Below are positions 1 to 10,263 of a stretch of DNA of 64,000 nt, piece after piece. Source of the DNA: Venturia oleaginea (taxonomy: Eukaryota > Ascomycota > Dothideomycetes > Venturiales > Venturiaceae). The translations under genes and the position numbers were made by a program. Below the pieces are notes generated by a model, which worked only from the letters and a program-made list of their open reading frames with translations, had not been told where the DNA came from and did no database searches. Location of the stretch: positions 1,116,001-1,180,000 of the forward strand of contig JABMLP010000016.1 in NCBI GenBank assembly GCA_013176395.1. Direction: 5' to 3'. The stretch's first letter is position 1; each line of letters starts with the position of its first letter.

Positions 1-1765
1 CTCACCATAATGTTCCATGGTGGAGCTGGCATGGACGCTAAATAATTCATTTTCATGACCATTGCTGGTGTAAATGCACCGGAAGAAAAAAAGGACAGGG
101 TCTAGATTAGGCTGGCGCGTAGACCATCGTAGGTCATTGGAGCGAACATGTTCTCGACGTATGGGAGGAGAAAGATACCATTATAGTAATTGATTTGTAC
201 TATTCTATATTGCCAGTAGAACTCCTACAAGAGATGCCAACCTACCTGACTACTGATGTACCTAATCGAGAGCGAGATCATACATCTCCACCACAACAAA
301 GTAAGACCGGAAACCCCATTTGCTCGATTAGAGACCTCCACCACATCGCAGCACCACTTCCACATACCTCTACATACACGCTACAAAAAAAAATCCACAC
401 GAGAAGAGACATAACAATCTGCCAGTATCGGTCCAAAATCAGTTAGTTGCGAACAGGTGAAGTAACAGAGCATCCCCGATCGATACCAGCATCCCTGTAT
501 CCCTGCCTTTCAAAGCGCCCGATTAAGCACAAGCCTAAATAACCGATGCCGAAAAGCCAAAACCTCAGCCTTAGGCCCTAGCGACGTGAACGATTCAAGG
601 ATGGGTAATGTGACACTGTTTCCGAAAACGTGGTGGCTGGGTACCTCACGCCAGGCCAAGACAAGACAAGAAAAGACAAGGCAAGGTGCCCCGAAAAGCC
701 AAAGGCTGGAAAACGTTAAGCGAGGGAGAGTACAGTACATCTCCCCGTAAATCCATGGGAATTGTGTTCGGTTGTAGCTTTCTCTAGAAGGGTTTCTGGA
801 GTGGTACATAAACGCCTCGACGTCGCGACCCGATGATTTGTTCCGGTTGAGGTGGGTGAGAGGGATTGTGGACTATAGTATTGTATACCCTGCCTTACCT
901 TCCCATCCCTAAGGAAGTCAGTCAGTCAGTCAGCGGCCCGTCAGACCCCTGCCCCACTGCATCCCTGTCCCTGTCCCTGTCCCCGTCCCTATCCGCCTGC
1001 AGTTACCAACGAAACAAACTCAACCATTCCCACGCACCCACAGCCAAGACCCCCCAAATCTTCCGAGAAACGAAATGCAGATCGGGGATACCGGGTTCAC
1101 ACGTTTTCTTTCTGCCCTACTATACAACACTCTTGCATACCTGCATGCGTGTATTCTTCCCTGTATCAAACCGCCTATCTACCCAGTACGTCGATCCGCG
1201 TCGGAGGAAGTGACGGACCTGGGTAAGCGTGCATTCCCGTGCGATGACAGTAGCAGTCGCACAACATCATGTACTTCGCTAAGAGATTGCGAGGCGGGAT
1301 ACTTTGATACTTGGGATGATGCTGTCTTTATCGCTGCGTGATTGTGGAGGTACGGATCATCATGCCGCTTAGACCCGAGGTGAGGAGTGGGGAGTGCATG
1401 TTCAGGCTGTGTATCTATCATCCGTCCGGGTATCGGATTATTTGATCAGGTCGGAGGGTTGCTTTCTTGCAGGTGGTACGAATCAGAGACATGAACAAGG
1501 TTTCTTCTTGTCGAATTTTTAGGTGGTGGAGGTTTGGCTTTGCCGGAATGGCGGGTCTGATCTCATAGCTTCTTTGTTTTTGATCTCTTTTGCTACTATT
1601 GAAGATAGGGGGGAGGGGGGAAGGGACAGCATTGTAGGTATGGTCATTTTCCATGACCAAATGGCTAGGCCTCGATCATGAAGCTTTGCCTGCAGCTTGA
1701 TTATTATGTTTATTTTCTCAATTTGACTTGCATCATTCTTCCTCAATATTTTAACATCCACATCA
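1..1765. other. No gene recognised; low-complexity stretches
   Basis: I see no family-like open reading frame in this 1.8 kb stretch. It holds short simple repeats, including a GTCA run near 916-935 and a CCCTGT run near 961-985. It lies downstream of the broken dehydrogenase, which is on the minus strand, and may be its decayed flank. Confidence 0.4.
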
Positions 1766-2698
1766 TCAACCGATCTTGATTCCACCACCACTAGCACTGA
1801 CGACCGTTCCGGTGATCCATCTAGCATCATATCCGCATAGCATTCCCACCACATCAGCAACATCTTGTGGTTGTCCATTACGCGGGATGCTCTGCATGAG
1901 AAGAAACTCCTGTTTGAAAGTTTCGACCATTTCAGGGCCACAATTAATAAAATAGCTGTATCGGTTTCGGTAAGACCTGCTGTAACGGCATTGGCCGTCG
2001 TGCCGGCTATGAATCCGAACTGCATCATCTCGTTAGCTGGAAAGCGAGAAAATAGAGATACAGCAAGTAAATGAGCTACCTTCTCTTCCCTCCCACCAAA
2101 AGCCATCGACCACGTCCTACACAAACTCTCACCCACACTCTTCCCAGCCGAATACATCAACTGTCCAGACCACGGCTGTCGCGACCTCACAGAAGAAATA
2201 TAAATAATTCTACTATTCGTCTGAAACATCTTCCTCCTGACACCTCCTGACAAGTTCATCAACAATCAACACAGGCGTCTGAATATTCCCCACCAAACCC
2301 TTTGATATCTCCTCTACACTCAACTCGCCCAAAACCCCCGGGTTGGGATCCGCAGCATTGTTGATGAAGATACCGACCTGTGAGTTGAAACTTCCCTCCA
2401 AGGCTGAAGCAATATCTTGAGCACATGTTGGTGAGAAGATGTCTGTTGATAATCCGGCGACAATGGGGGTTTCGACGTCTTGTTTTTTTGAGATGGCTTC
2501 GATTTCGTTTTGAAGACCGACGATAAAGTCTTCGCTGGATGGTTGGGAGTATATTCCTAGGATGTTGCAGCCTCGTGATGCTAGGTGGATGGCGATTGCG
2601 CGGCCGATGCCTCGACTTGCTCGTGTTATCACGGCGACTTTGCCTGTGAGATCTTGCTGACGGATCGAGCTTTTTGGGCAGAAGTGAGGTAGAGGCAT
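1766..2698 (-). pseudogene. Short-chain dehydrogenase/reductase (SDR), frameshifted
   Basis: A classical SDR in pieces. The first part, from an ATG at 2698, has the Rossmann start TRASRGIG, where the family has TGxxxGIG, so the first glycine of the NAD(P)-binding motif is Arg. It also has the INNAA motif. The middle part carries the ISS serine strand and the YSAGK catalytic Tyr/Lys. The last part ends with the RWITG-type tail at a stop at 1766-1768. Two frame breaks separate these parts. One is near 2228-2250, where GTCAGGAGGT is duplicated as a 10-bp tandem copy. The other is near 1950, where one base appears to be missing. A good 60-nt intron (2020-2079, branch CTAAC) lies in the middle part. 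The order of family motifs across frames supports one ancestral gene. Sequencing error is the alternative for the single-base break. Confidence 0.75.
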
Positions 2699-3036
2699 AT
2701 TGATGAGAGTATCGGACGGAGTATCAGAATTTTGAGCGTGGCCGAAAGAGGAAAGAGGGGCGGATCAATGCAAGGTTACCCGGCTATCAGGTGACCATCG
2801 AACGTTCGGCTTGAAGAGAAGCTGTTAGTTAATTATCGAGTTTCAAAGCGGTACCTGTTCCCTCGAATGCCATATTGCAGGCTGGGAAAAACCGGAAACA
2901 ATCTTACATATCTTACATTGAGCTAAATAGTGGGTAATTTTTCCATGAGTGATGCCACCCAAACTCCATGCAATGCCAGACCAAAACTAGATCGTCTACT
3001 CTCTTGCCGTTCATACACGCCCGTGGTAATTGAGAC

Positions 3037-4429
3037 TCAAGACTCAGGAGAGCTAGTGTTCCTTCTTCTCGAGCGTTCAGCTGGAGGACTGTCGCTCCTA
3101 TCGTTTTGCTGCTTACGTGGACCTTTCTTGTTATTCTCTCTCCAAGGATGACTCTTCCCTTTCTTTTCCTTCTTCTCGTCTTCGGGTTCTTGAACTCCCT
3201 CTTTCTCTTGCCACTCTTTCAACATGGCCTCAATCTTTGGACCCCAGACCTCCTCTCCCTTCGATAGATCTTCGTATTCCAGTACATTTTTTCCTAGCTC
3301 GAATTGGGCTTGACGAGATCGGACGAGGGTTGACATTAAACCTAGCGAACCGACTGCGGTGCCTAAATCGTGGCAGAGAGAACGCACGTAGAAGCCTGAA
3401 GAAACCGTCATGTTGATGACCGCCGCTGGGGGGCCTTTATTCGAAGCTGGAGATGAATCACGAGCTTGTGTAGGTTGTAGAGCACCGGACATCGTTGGTT
3501 CTTCTCCATCACCATGGTTCGCCATTTCGAACTCGGTTTCTGGCTGTGGGGAGGACCGTAGCACCTTTTCAGGCGGGGCTTCACCTGTGTGTTCCTCGTC
3601 TCTTTTGCGCTTCAGCGAGCTATCCGAACCCTTTTCCAAATCTTTCATGTGTAGCACCTTATTCGCAAATTCTTTCTCCTCCTTTGAAGCCTGCTCTTTC
3701 GGTATTTTGAAATCATGTGTGCCACCCTCCAAAAACTTGACCAATTCCAGCTCTTCCACTTCAAGCGGGCGTTCTTTGACCTCGGGGATTACTCCACCCT
3801 CTCTGGCGTATTCGTACATCCTCTTGCCATTGACACGTAATGCTGAGAATATGGGTGGTTTCTGCATGATGTTACCTCTAAATTGGCCCAGAGCTTCCTC
3901 AACCTTCTCTTTCGTGATGTGGTCATAAGGTGCTCTCCCCACGACCTTCCCAACTCGATCATAACTGTCTGTAGCCGCGCCAAAGAGCACCGTAGTCTCA
4001 TACTTCTTTGTGCATTCTAAGAACCGGCTAAGAACCTTTGTGCCTCGTCCAACCCCAATGATGAGAACGCCTGTCGCTATTGGGTCCAAAGTTCCTCCGT
4101 GTCCAAGCTTGATATCTAGATCTTTCCTGTCACGCTTGAAGCGCGCTTTCGTCCTTTCTTCTGCGAGATTTGTGCTGCGCTCTCGGGCGAGGAGGGGAGC
4201 GAATAGAGCGGACTTTTTAAAGAGAGGTTGGAGGGTCCGGATTACGTCGAATGAAGTGACAGAAGGTGGTTTGTGAATAGCTAAAAACTAGTAAGATATG
4301 ACTTTCTGTTGGATTTAGTAAAAACATACCAAAAATACCTTCCACAACTGCTCCGGGTGGGGGAGTCATGTCGCCGGGTTTGTGTATCTTGAAGGCGTAT
4401 TGAGCTGCGCGACGAAGGGTATTATTCAT
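3037..4429 (-). CDS. PUS4: tRNA pseudouridine-55 synthase, TruB/Pus4 family
   Basis: Isomerises the conserved uridine 55 in the T-loop of tRNAs; the yeast orthologue serves both cytosolic and mitochondrial tRNAs. Model: exon 1 4330-4429, a 49-nt intron 4281-4329 (GTATGT...TAG), exon 2 3037-4280, giving 447 residues. The splice joins an IHKPPSVTS-like start to the catalytic block HGGTLDPIATGVLIIGVG, whose Asp is the family nucleophile. Further family blocks follow: KKYETTVLFG, the KPPIFSALRVNGKRMYEYA segment and GFYVRSLCHDLG near the C-terminus. Between the last two lies a long charged insert rich in Glu, Lys and Pro, and the tail is basic (Arg/Lys/Ser). Such inserts are usual in fungal Pus4. 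The gene is compact and independent of its neighbours. Confidence 0.93.
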
Positions 4430-4967
4430 GCCCGTCCAGATAGTGTAAGATGTTCAATTGAGCTGGAGTCACCCGAATTCTATGGATTGAGGGCAAGTAA
4501 TGCGAATTATAAACTACATCCTAAGAGTAACAAAGTCTGGTCCAAATTTTGATGGTCACGTGGAGCTCGATGTCGAACATCTTTTCGAAGTTTGGATCTC
4601 TTTTAGTCTTTATCACTCATCAATAGGCTTCGTCTGGAATCAATGGTGCGCCAACACGATTCTAGCCTATGGAAGATATATCTTTCTACGATGTTACGAT
4701 CAAGTCAGTTGGTGCAGTCCGCCCATTATCACGATCTTAACGCTAGAGGTTTGTCTCGACTTTGATCAATTCGTTTGCTGCTGCCATCGATTGGCTAGCG
4801 GATGAGAAGGGCATTAATCTCAGTCGTGTAGCACAATTGCCGACATTCTAAAAACAACAGACACATGTGGTATCGGCGCTGGATAAAACCAAGCAGCAAA
4901 TTCTCTATTCTTACATACATAGAAACGGGTATCTCACGCTCTAAACCAAATACTTCCCCAAGCCCCC
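4430..4967. other. Intergenic, no gene seen
   Basis: Upstream region of the PUS4-like gene (minus strand) and the 3' side of the lipase gene (minus strand). I see no ORF with family features and no repeat. Confidence 0.4.
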
Positions 4968-6439
4968 TTAAGGAACCAACCTTCTCATCCTCCTCATCCT
5001 TTTCTTCTCTTCAAATTTCCCCCTATTAAATCCATAAAACATCTCCATCTGCTCTCTATCCATATCCGTAAATGTTGTATCAAGAATACTATCACCCTCG
5101 AAGGGCAAAACCTTTTTATTCTTGAACCTCTCATCATCCTCAATATCATCAAGTCCAGTATAATAAGGCTCATCATCAGGTGGATGTTTGCCATGGGATT
5201 CCGGTCCAGCAGGAACAGATAATGGTGCGACTCCTTTCGGCGGGACAGGGGTGAAACTAACCAGCTGTCCAAAAACAGCAGTAAGCCATGCGTCATCTGG
5301 CGATTGTTTACCACCTGAGGCCAGATTCCCATTCGAACCTGCTGAGGTTTTGGCAGTTGTGCTATTTACAGCTGTCCAACCAAGGTCGAGACCGGGTCCA
5401 TCGTAGCATGCAGAGATGGGGTTGAAGTACCAACCGTGGGCGTTAATGGACATGCGGTTCCATTGGTAATTTCCGAAGTGGGATTCGAAGTCGGGCAAGG
5501 CGGTGATGTTCGAGAGTGTAACGTTTTTGCCCGTATTGCTGGAAATGTAGTATTCTGGGGAAATGTGTTTGTAGCCAAACCATTGTGGTGGTAATTGGGG
5601 GACTGCGTCATTTAGATGTGTGACGCGGTAGTTTGAGCCCATAGTGGGAGTTTGGAGAGTCATTTGTACGGCGAGATCTTCGTTGCCGACTCGTGGGCTG
5701 CCGTATGTATACTGAATTATGGGTTAGTGGCTGAAAGTGTTAGGATATAGGTGCGTGTGACCTACCAAATCGACCTTAAGACCAGTATTTCGCAGTGCAC
5801 CGGCTGCAAGCGTTGCGACAGCTCCGCCGAGGGAATGACCAGTTACCACGATCCGATTTTGAGGAAAAGCCTTTTGCGATGCATCCAAAGCTGCTAGAAT
5901 CGGATCGCGGGATTCGGTCCAGGATTTCCAAAAGCCTTGTGACGCTTGACATCTTTGGCAGAAGTTCACGTCCACTAGAGAGACTTCGAAATTCATTTTC
6001 CAATTGAGCCGTGACTCGCTGCCACGAAAGGCGACGATAGTAGCATTGTGAGTGTGGTCAAGGGCAACGAAGCCCGTCACGTCTGTGTTCGGTGCACTTT
6101 TAAGATCAGTAGAGAACGGGATATTCTTTTTGATACAGGAGAACTTACTTGGAAAGGCCTATCACGGTCACTAGTTCAGCATCGTTGACATAAGGACAAT
6201 TCCCCGTCCGACACTGGACTTTAATATTTGGTCCAATGTTGTTCTCAGAGCAGTAACTAGCAGCGGAAACTTGCTCGAAGAACTCAATTTCTGAAAAAGA
6301 TTGTGCAGCAACTATCCCATGTCAGTTTAAATCCACAACATGGAAGGAACAATTGAGTATACTTACGTAGTTGAGTGTTTTGACCTAGCCCAAGCTGTAT
6401 GAACGCTAACAGATAGAGTAAGACATGCCAGCAGGCCAT
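4968..6439 (-). CDS. Secreted class 3 lipase (alpha/beta hydrolase)
   Basis: Hydrolyses acylglycerols or related esters outside the cell. Model: exons 6367-6439, 6149-6311, 5766-6096 and 4968-5711 with introns of 55, 52 and 54 nt, giving 436 residues. The chosen ATG at 6439 opens with a hydrophobic signal peptide of about 20 residues (ending around LGLGQ). Family landmarks follow: AFRGS (oxyanion region), VVTGHSLGGAVATL with the nucleophile Ser, YTYGSPRVGN, and HLNDAVPQLPP supplying the Asp; the catalytic His is probably in the HGWYF region. The splice between VDLV and YTYGSPRVG rebuilds the expected class 3 sequence. The C-terminus is unusual: about 120 extra residues, Gly/Ser/Pro-rich then strongly acidic, ending in a basic KKRMRRMRR tail, beyond the usual ~270-residue catalytic domain. 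Confidence 0.9.
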
Positions 6440-8165
6440 AACACATGATCGCGTTCAAAGAAATGAAAATACCAGAGACGCAAGTCCTCATGGATGAGCG
6501 AGTCCCATATCTTTTGGGCAATCAAGGGTCAAATACTGTTGTGGCCGTAGACGCTGTGTGCATAAACTGCTAAATTCATCAAGACTCACGGCTGCAGAGG
6601 TCAACAGTTTTGAAGTTGAGTTGTGGTATGATGTCAACAGATCATGACGAGGCCACCAAACCTGCAAAGCATTGATCGGCTTGGCTTTCATTCTCAAGTC
6701 TAGCCTTGAATCGTCTACCATGAAGTTCAAGCCCGGGTTTTACGGGCGCGCATTCATTTGGGAGGCATATAGGAGCTAGAAGAGGTGTAGGGCCTGTATC
6801 GACTATTGGTCAATCCGCAACTTTCGTCGACAACTGGACATATTCCGACATCCCAATTCCAAAGACGGAGGAGATAAATTAGCTGTCAACTTCGCAATAT
6901 ACGTGGACAACAGGGGAAGATCGGGTTATTGGATTCTACCACGGCCGAAAAGAAAACGTCTCCAGCATAAGTGCGTATGTTTATGGAATTGATATATCGT
7001 CGAAACACGGGCGAGTCTTCCAGAGATAGATGAGCTTCGTCGCATCACGTGGAGTTCGCGATATCTGGGGAACTCCGAGTCTGTAGTGCTAACATAGAGC
7101 GGTTGCGGTCCGGAGTCTAGACCGGGACCATTGAATAGTGGTTCACTGTTTTTCCTCGTTGTGATGTTGATTGTTCGTGACATTACGAGTTCGTGAAGTC
7201 GTAAGGTTCTCTCCCAGCATAGTTTTCAGCAGCATCAGGCCGCAGAATAGTCAGCGAATGCCTTTACGATCATTAGTGATCCGGATTATTTCTCCATCGA
7301 TGCGGCTCCTTGGCTCGAGGCTGTTGTTGATGGAGGCAAGGACGATTGGGAAGAGTAAGAGAGGGAAAAGCGGTTGGTCGAGGTCGAGTCAGTGCGGCAA
7401 CTCCAAGGGTTCAGAATGACTAACTCAATCCGGATTTTTTGAATCGTCTTTTCATCTTTATTTATCTCCACCAATTGATCTAAGGCTTCTGCAATCGATA
7501 CGTTGCTGGAGTGCTGAGCCGGGAGGTTGATACTACTGCCATTTGAATACACTACACTTTGACCCCTCGTCTTACTCAGAGCCCTAGCAACCGTTTCAAT
7601 TCTCTCTCGGCGTCCTTGTTTCTACCGACACCTGGACGTCCCATCTCCGATCTGCCTGATCCTGTCCTCGTTCGATTTCGAAACCCTCTGATTCACGAAT
7701 CTCACATTGCTTGAAGTCAGTCTCTTTCGAATTAGATGCTTATAGTGTCCCATCTTCAAGTTCGAAAATATCGGTGTCAGCTTCTTGCTTTTTGTTGGTA
7801 ATCATACCATTAGTCATCTAATCCTGTTGATCAGTGTCATGTTCTTGGTCCGGTGAAGACGACGAAGGTTTGAATTTGTTGAAGTATGAAAGTTGAGTAA
7901 CAAGTGTATTGAGGGTGAGATCCGGAGGATCTCAGCTATATAGTAATACACTAAGCCCAATTGGGCAGTAGACAAACTCCAGTGACAGAGAGTAGCCACG
8001 CTGGCGCAGGTGGAGGCAATAGCATGAGGATACTCCTTCCAACAGAATTCTCGTCGTGAAGACTCGCTGCTGTCCTGTATGGAAAGACCATGCCGATGTG
8101 GTGGCTGTCGACTCAGCTTCAATATCGCTGAGTCCTCCAAAGAAGATATGCATGGATTATGAATA
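6440..8165. other. Intergenic, only weak ORFs
   Basis: Divergent region between the lipase promoter and the pogo-like element. A minus-strand frame near 7290-7600 includes a stretch that looks coding (AEALDQLVEINKDEKTIQKI) but it starts and ends without clear splice sites or family match. An 8-bp inverted repeat GACTCAGC/GCTGAGTC with a 9-nt loop sits near 8110-8135. I see nothing else to support a gene. Confidence 0.35.
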
Positions 8166-8245
8166 ACGTATTCCACCATCGAGTGGGTCAACCCATCGAG
8201 CGGGCCAGTTTATGCCAAGACCAGCTGCTCCCTTATCAACACAAT

Positions 8246-10109
8246 ATGTCTCAACAACAAAACGCGCAATCATCTAACAGAGAAGGCAGAATCCAGCTTT
8301 CCCTTTCTGCCTACAATACCCACCAATTCCGAAGTCTCCGGCGCGCTGCTGAGGCGTTTGATATACCTCCTTCAACATTAACTAGGCGATATAACGGAAT
8401 TACGTATCGCCTAGATACTCGCAACGCCCGACACAAGCTCACTACGACTGAAGAGCAGACAATTGTCCAATACATCCTCGACCTCGATTCGCGAGGATTC
8501 GCGCCCCGGCTGTGTGAGGTAGCAGATATGGCGGATAAACTACTGGGTGTACGCGGTGGAGAGCCAGTAGGGAAAAACTGGGCTGAGAGGTTCATAACGC
8601 GCTCAGATGAGCTCAAGATGGCCTTCAATCGAGCTAAGGATAGGCAGAGGATACTACAGGAAAATCCAGAGATTATTGGCGCGTGGTTCAAGCTCGTTAC
8701 AGACACCAAGGCAAAGTACGGTATCCACGACGAGGATACGCACAACTTTGACGAGATTGGCTTCCAGATGGGCGTTATTGGGTCAATGAAGGTCGTCACA
8801 GCTTCTGAAAGACGTACACAGCCTAATTTAATCCAGCCAGGCGATCGCGAGTGGGTTACAGTTATCCAGAGCATCTGCGCCGCCGGGTATGCGACCCCGC
8901 CATTCATTATCTACAAAGTACGCGTTCATATCTCTGCGTGGTATGAGGAGGCAGATATACCACGGAATTGGAAGCTCTCGGTCTCTGAGAACGGCTGGAC
9001 AAATAATGCGCTTGGTCTTGAGTGGTTGAAGCACTTTGACGCGTATACAAAGGCGCGGCAGGTGGGGGTATACAGGCTGCTTATTTTGGACGGCCATGAG
9101 AGCCATCTCAGCCAGGATTTCAAGGACTACTGCCTCGAACATAAGATCCTAACGCTCTATATGCCACCTCATCCATCGCATATCCTCCAGCCCCTTGATG
9201 TGGTCTGCTTCTCGCCGTTGAAGTGCAAGTACTCTCAACGAGTTCGAGACTTGGCACGCCGACGCGTCTACCACATCAACAAAGAAGGCTTCCTCCCTGC
9301 CTTCAAAGACGCGTTTTTCGACGTGTTTACAGAAGAGAACTGTCGAAAGGCTTTTGAGATGGTAGGGCTAGTCCCTATTAACGCGGAGGTGGTATTGGAT
9401 CGCCTTGAAGTACGGCTACTGTGACGGCACGGCATATCCATACGAAGGCACAAGGCACTTCAGAACATGTCACCGAATTACACTTAGGATCTAAGGTAGA
9501 GAGGTAAGAGTTTCGTAAGGAAACTCCGACTAAGTAGGGAAAGTGCACGAGCCATGGCACGTGATTTGATGGTCACGTGCCCTGCCGTCACAGCTACGTA
9601 CCCCACCAGCACCCCCACCGCAGGAGACGCCGTGGCAGTCGAAGACTCCAAGCAATACTCTTGAATTTGGATCCCAGTCCAAGCTCGTAAGCGAGTCCTT
9701 TACTCGGTCACCAGTTACTGCGCAGGCAGGCTTTTCCCAGCTTGTCAAGGGCGCTGAACTGATGCTACACCAAAACGCTCTACTTGTTGCGCGCAACCGC
9801 GAGCTGGAAGAGCAATTGGCAGTAATGACAAAGCGAAAATGGCGCAAAAGGAAGTGGATCTAGCAAGGTGGTACTATAGAGTATGGGACTGTAGCAGCGC
9901 AGGTAGCTGCCGAGGCGTCTGTCGCGCCTCAGGGATCAAAGAAGGCTCGTGGTAGTGGTGGTCAAGAAATAGCCCGACCAACTCAACGGCGCTGTAGGAA
10001 CTGCGGCGCAACTGGGCATAATGCGCGAACTTGTAAAAAAGATATCGAGATATCATCTGAATCAGATAGCAGCACGACGGACTTAGAATCTATTGTTGAT
10101 AGCGATTAA
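8246..10109 (+). pseudogene. pogo-like DDE transposase with C-terminal zinc knuckle
   Basis: Cuts and rejoins element ends. The likely start is the ATG at 8246, because an upstream in-frame ATG at 8159 lies outside the element. In order: an HTH/CENP-B-like DNA-binding region (RRAAEAFDIPPSTLTRR), the GKNWAERFITR segment, and the DDE_1 core with Asp in NFDEIGF, LLILDGHESH and LQPLDVVCF, the last two 35 residues apart (DD35D). At residue 391 the frame enters a 173-bp MITE and stops at 9421-9423. Beyond the MITE the same protein resumes from 9598 (QETPWQSKTPSN onward), with a leucine-rich coiled stretch, a stop at 9861-9863, then a CCHC knuckle (CRNCGATGHNARTC) and a Ser/Asp-rich end at the TAA at 10107. 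Pseudogene status rests on these two interruptions. Confidence 0.87.
9420..9592. mobile_element. 173-bp MITE inserted in the transposase gene
   Basis: A non-coding insert with 15-bp terminal inverted repeats: TGTGACGGCACGGCA on the left and, reverse-complemented, TGTGACGGCAGGGCA on the right (14 of 15 match). It is flanked by the direct repeat GCTAC (9415-9419 and 9593-9597). Removing the insert and one GCTAC copy leaves the transposase frame open across the junction, which pins both boundaries. A 5-bp duplication is not the TA expected for pogo relatives nor the 8 bp of hAT, so I do not assign a superfamily. Confidence 0.85.
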
Positions 10110-10149
10110 ATTGAAGAGTCGTTACATGAGTTGGTTGTGCCAAGCCTTT

Positions 10150-10200
10150 TTGACCAGCTCGGTGGGTTGACCAGCTCGGTGGGTTGACCAGCTCGGTGGT
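10150..10200. repeat. Three tandem 17-bp subterminal iterons
   Basis: The unit TTGACCAGCTCGGTGGG occurs three times head to tail, the last copy with a single final change. The array ends next to the terminal inverted repeat of the pogo-like element. Short iterons in this position are often transposase-binding sites; that role is inferred here. Confidence 0.9.
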
Positions 10201-10263
10201 GGAACACGTTATGTTTATATTTTACCTTTTTTACTACTACAACCACCACGTTTTCTCTACACT

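Larger units (their letters stand above)
8166..10209 (+). mobile_element. pogo/Fot1-like DNA transposon, degenerate
   Basis: A 2.04-kb element with both ends visible. The left end reads ACGTATTCCACCATCGAG and the right end, reverse-complemented, reads ACGTGTTCCACCACCGAG, so the terminal inverted repeats differ at two of 18 positions. Each end abuts a TA dinucleotide (8164-8165 and 10210-10211), the target duplication of the Tc1/mariner/pogo superfamily. It contains one DDE transposase gene that is interrupted by a MITE and a nonsense codon, so it is not autonomous now. Inside the right end are three tandem 17-bp units; the left end has about one and a half related units. Confidence 0.88.

Noticed and set aside
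3410..3928. 172-codon plus-strand frame inside the pseudouridine synthase gene.
   Set aside because: Antisense shadow of a well supported gene.
7286..7600. Minus-strand frame with a coding-like stretch (AEALDQLVEINKDEK).
   Set aside because: No clear start, splice sites or family match; left in the intergenic description.
9420..9592. hAT or pogo origin of the MITE.
   Set aside because: Flanking duplication is 5 bp, not 8 bp or TA, and the ends do not match either element in the window.
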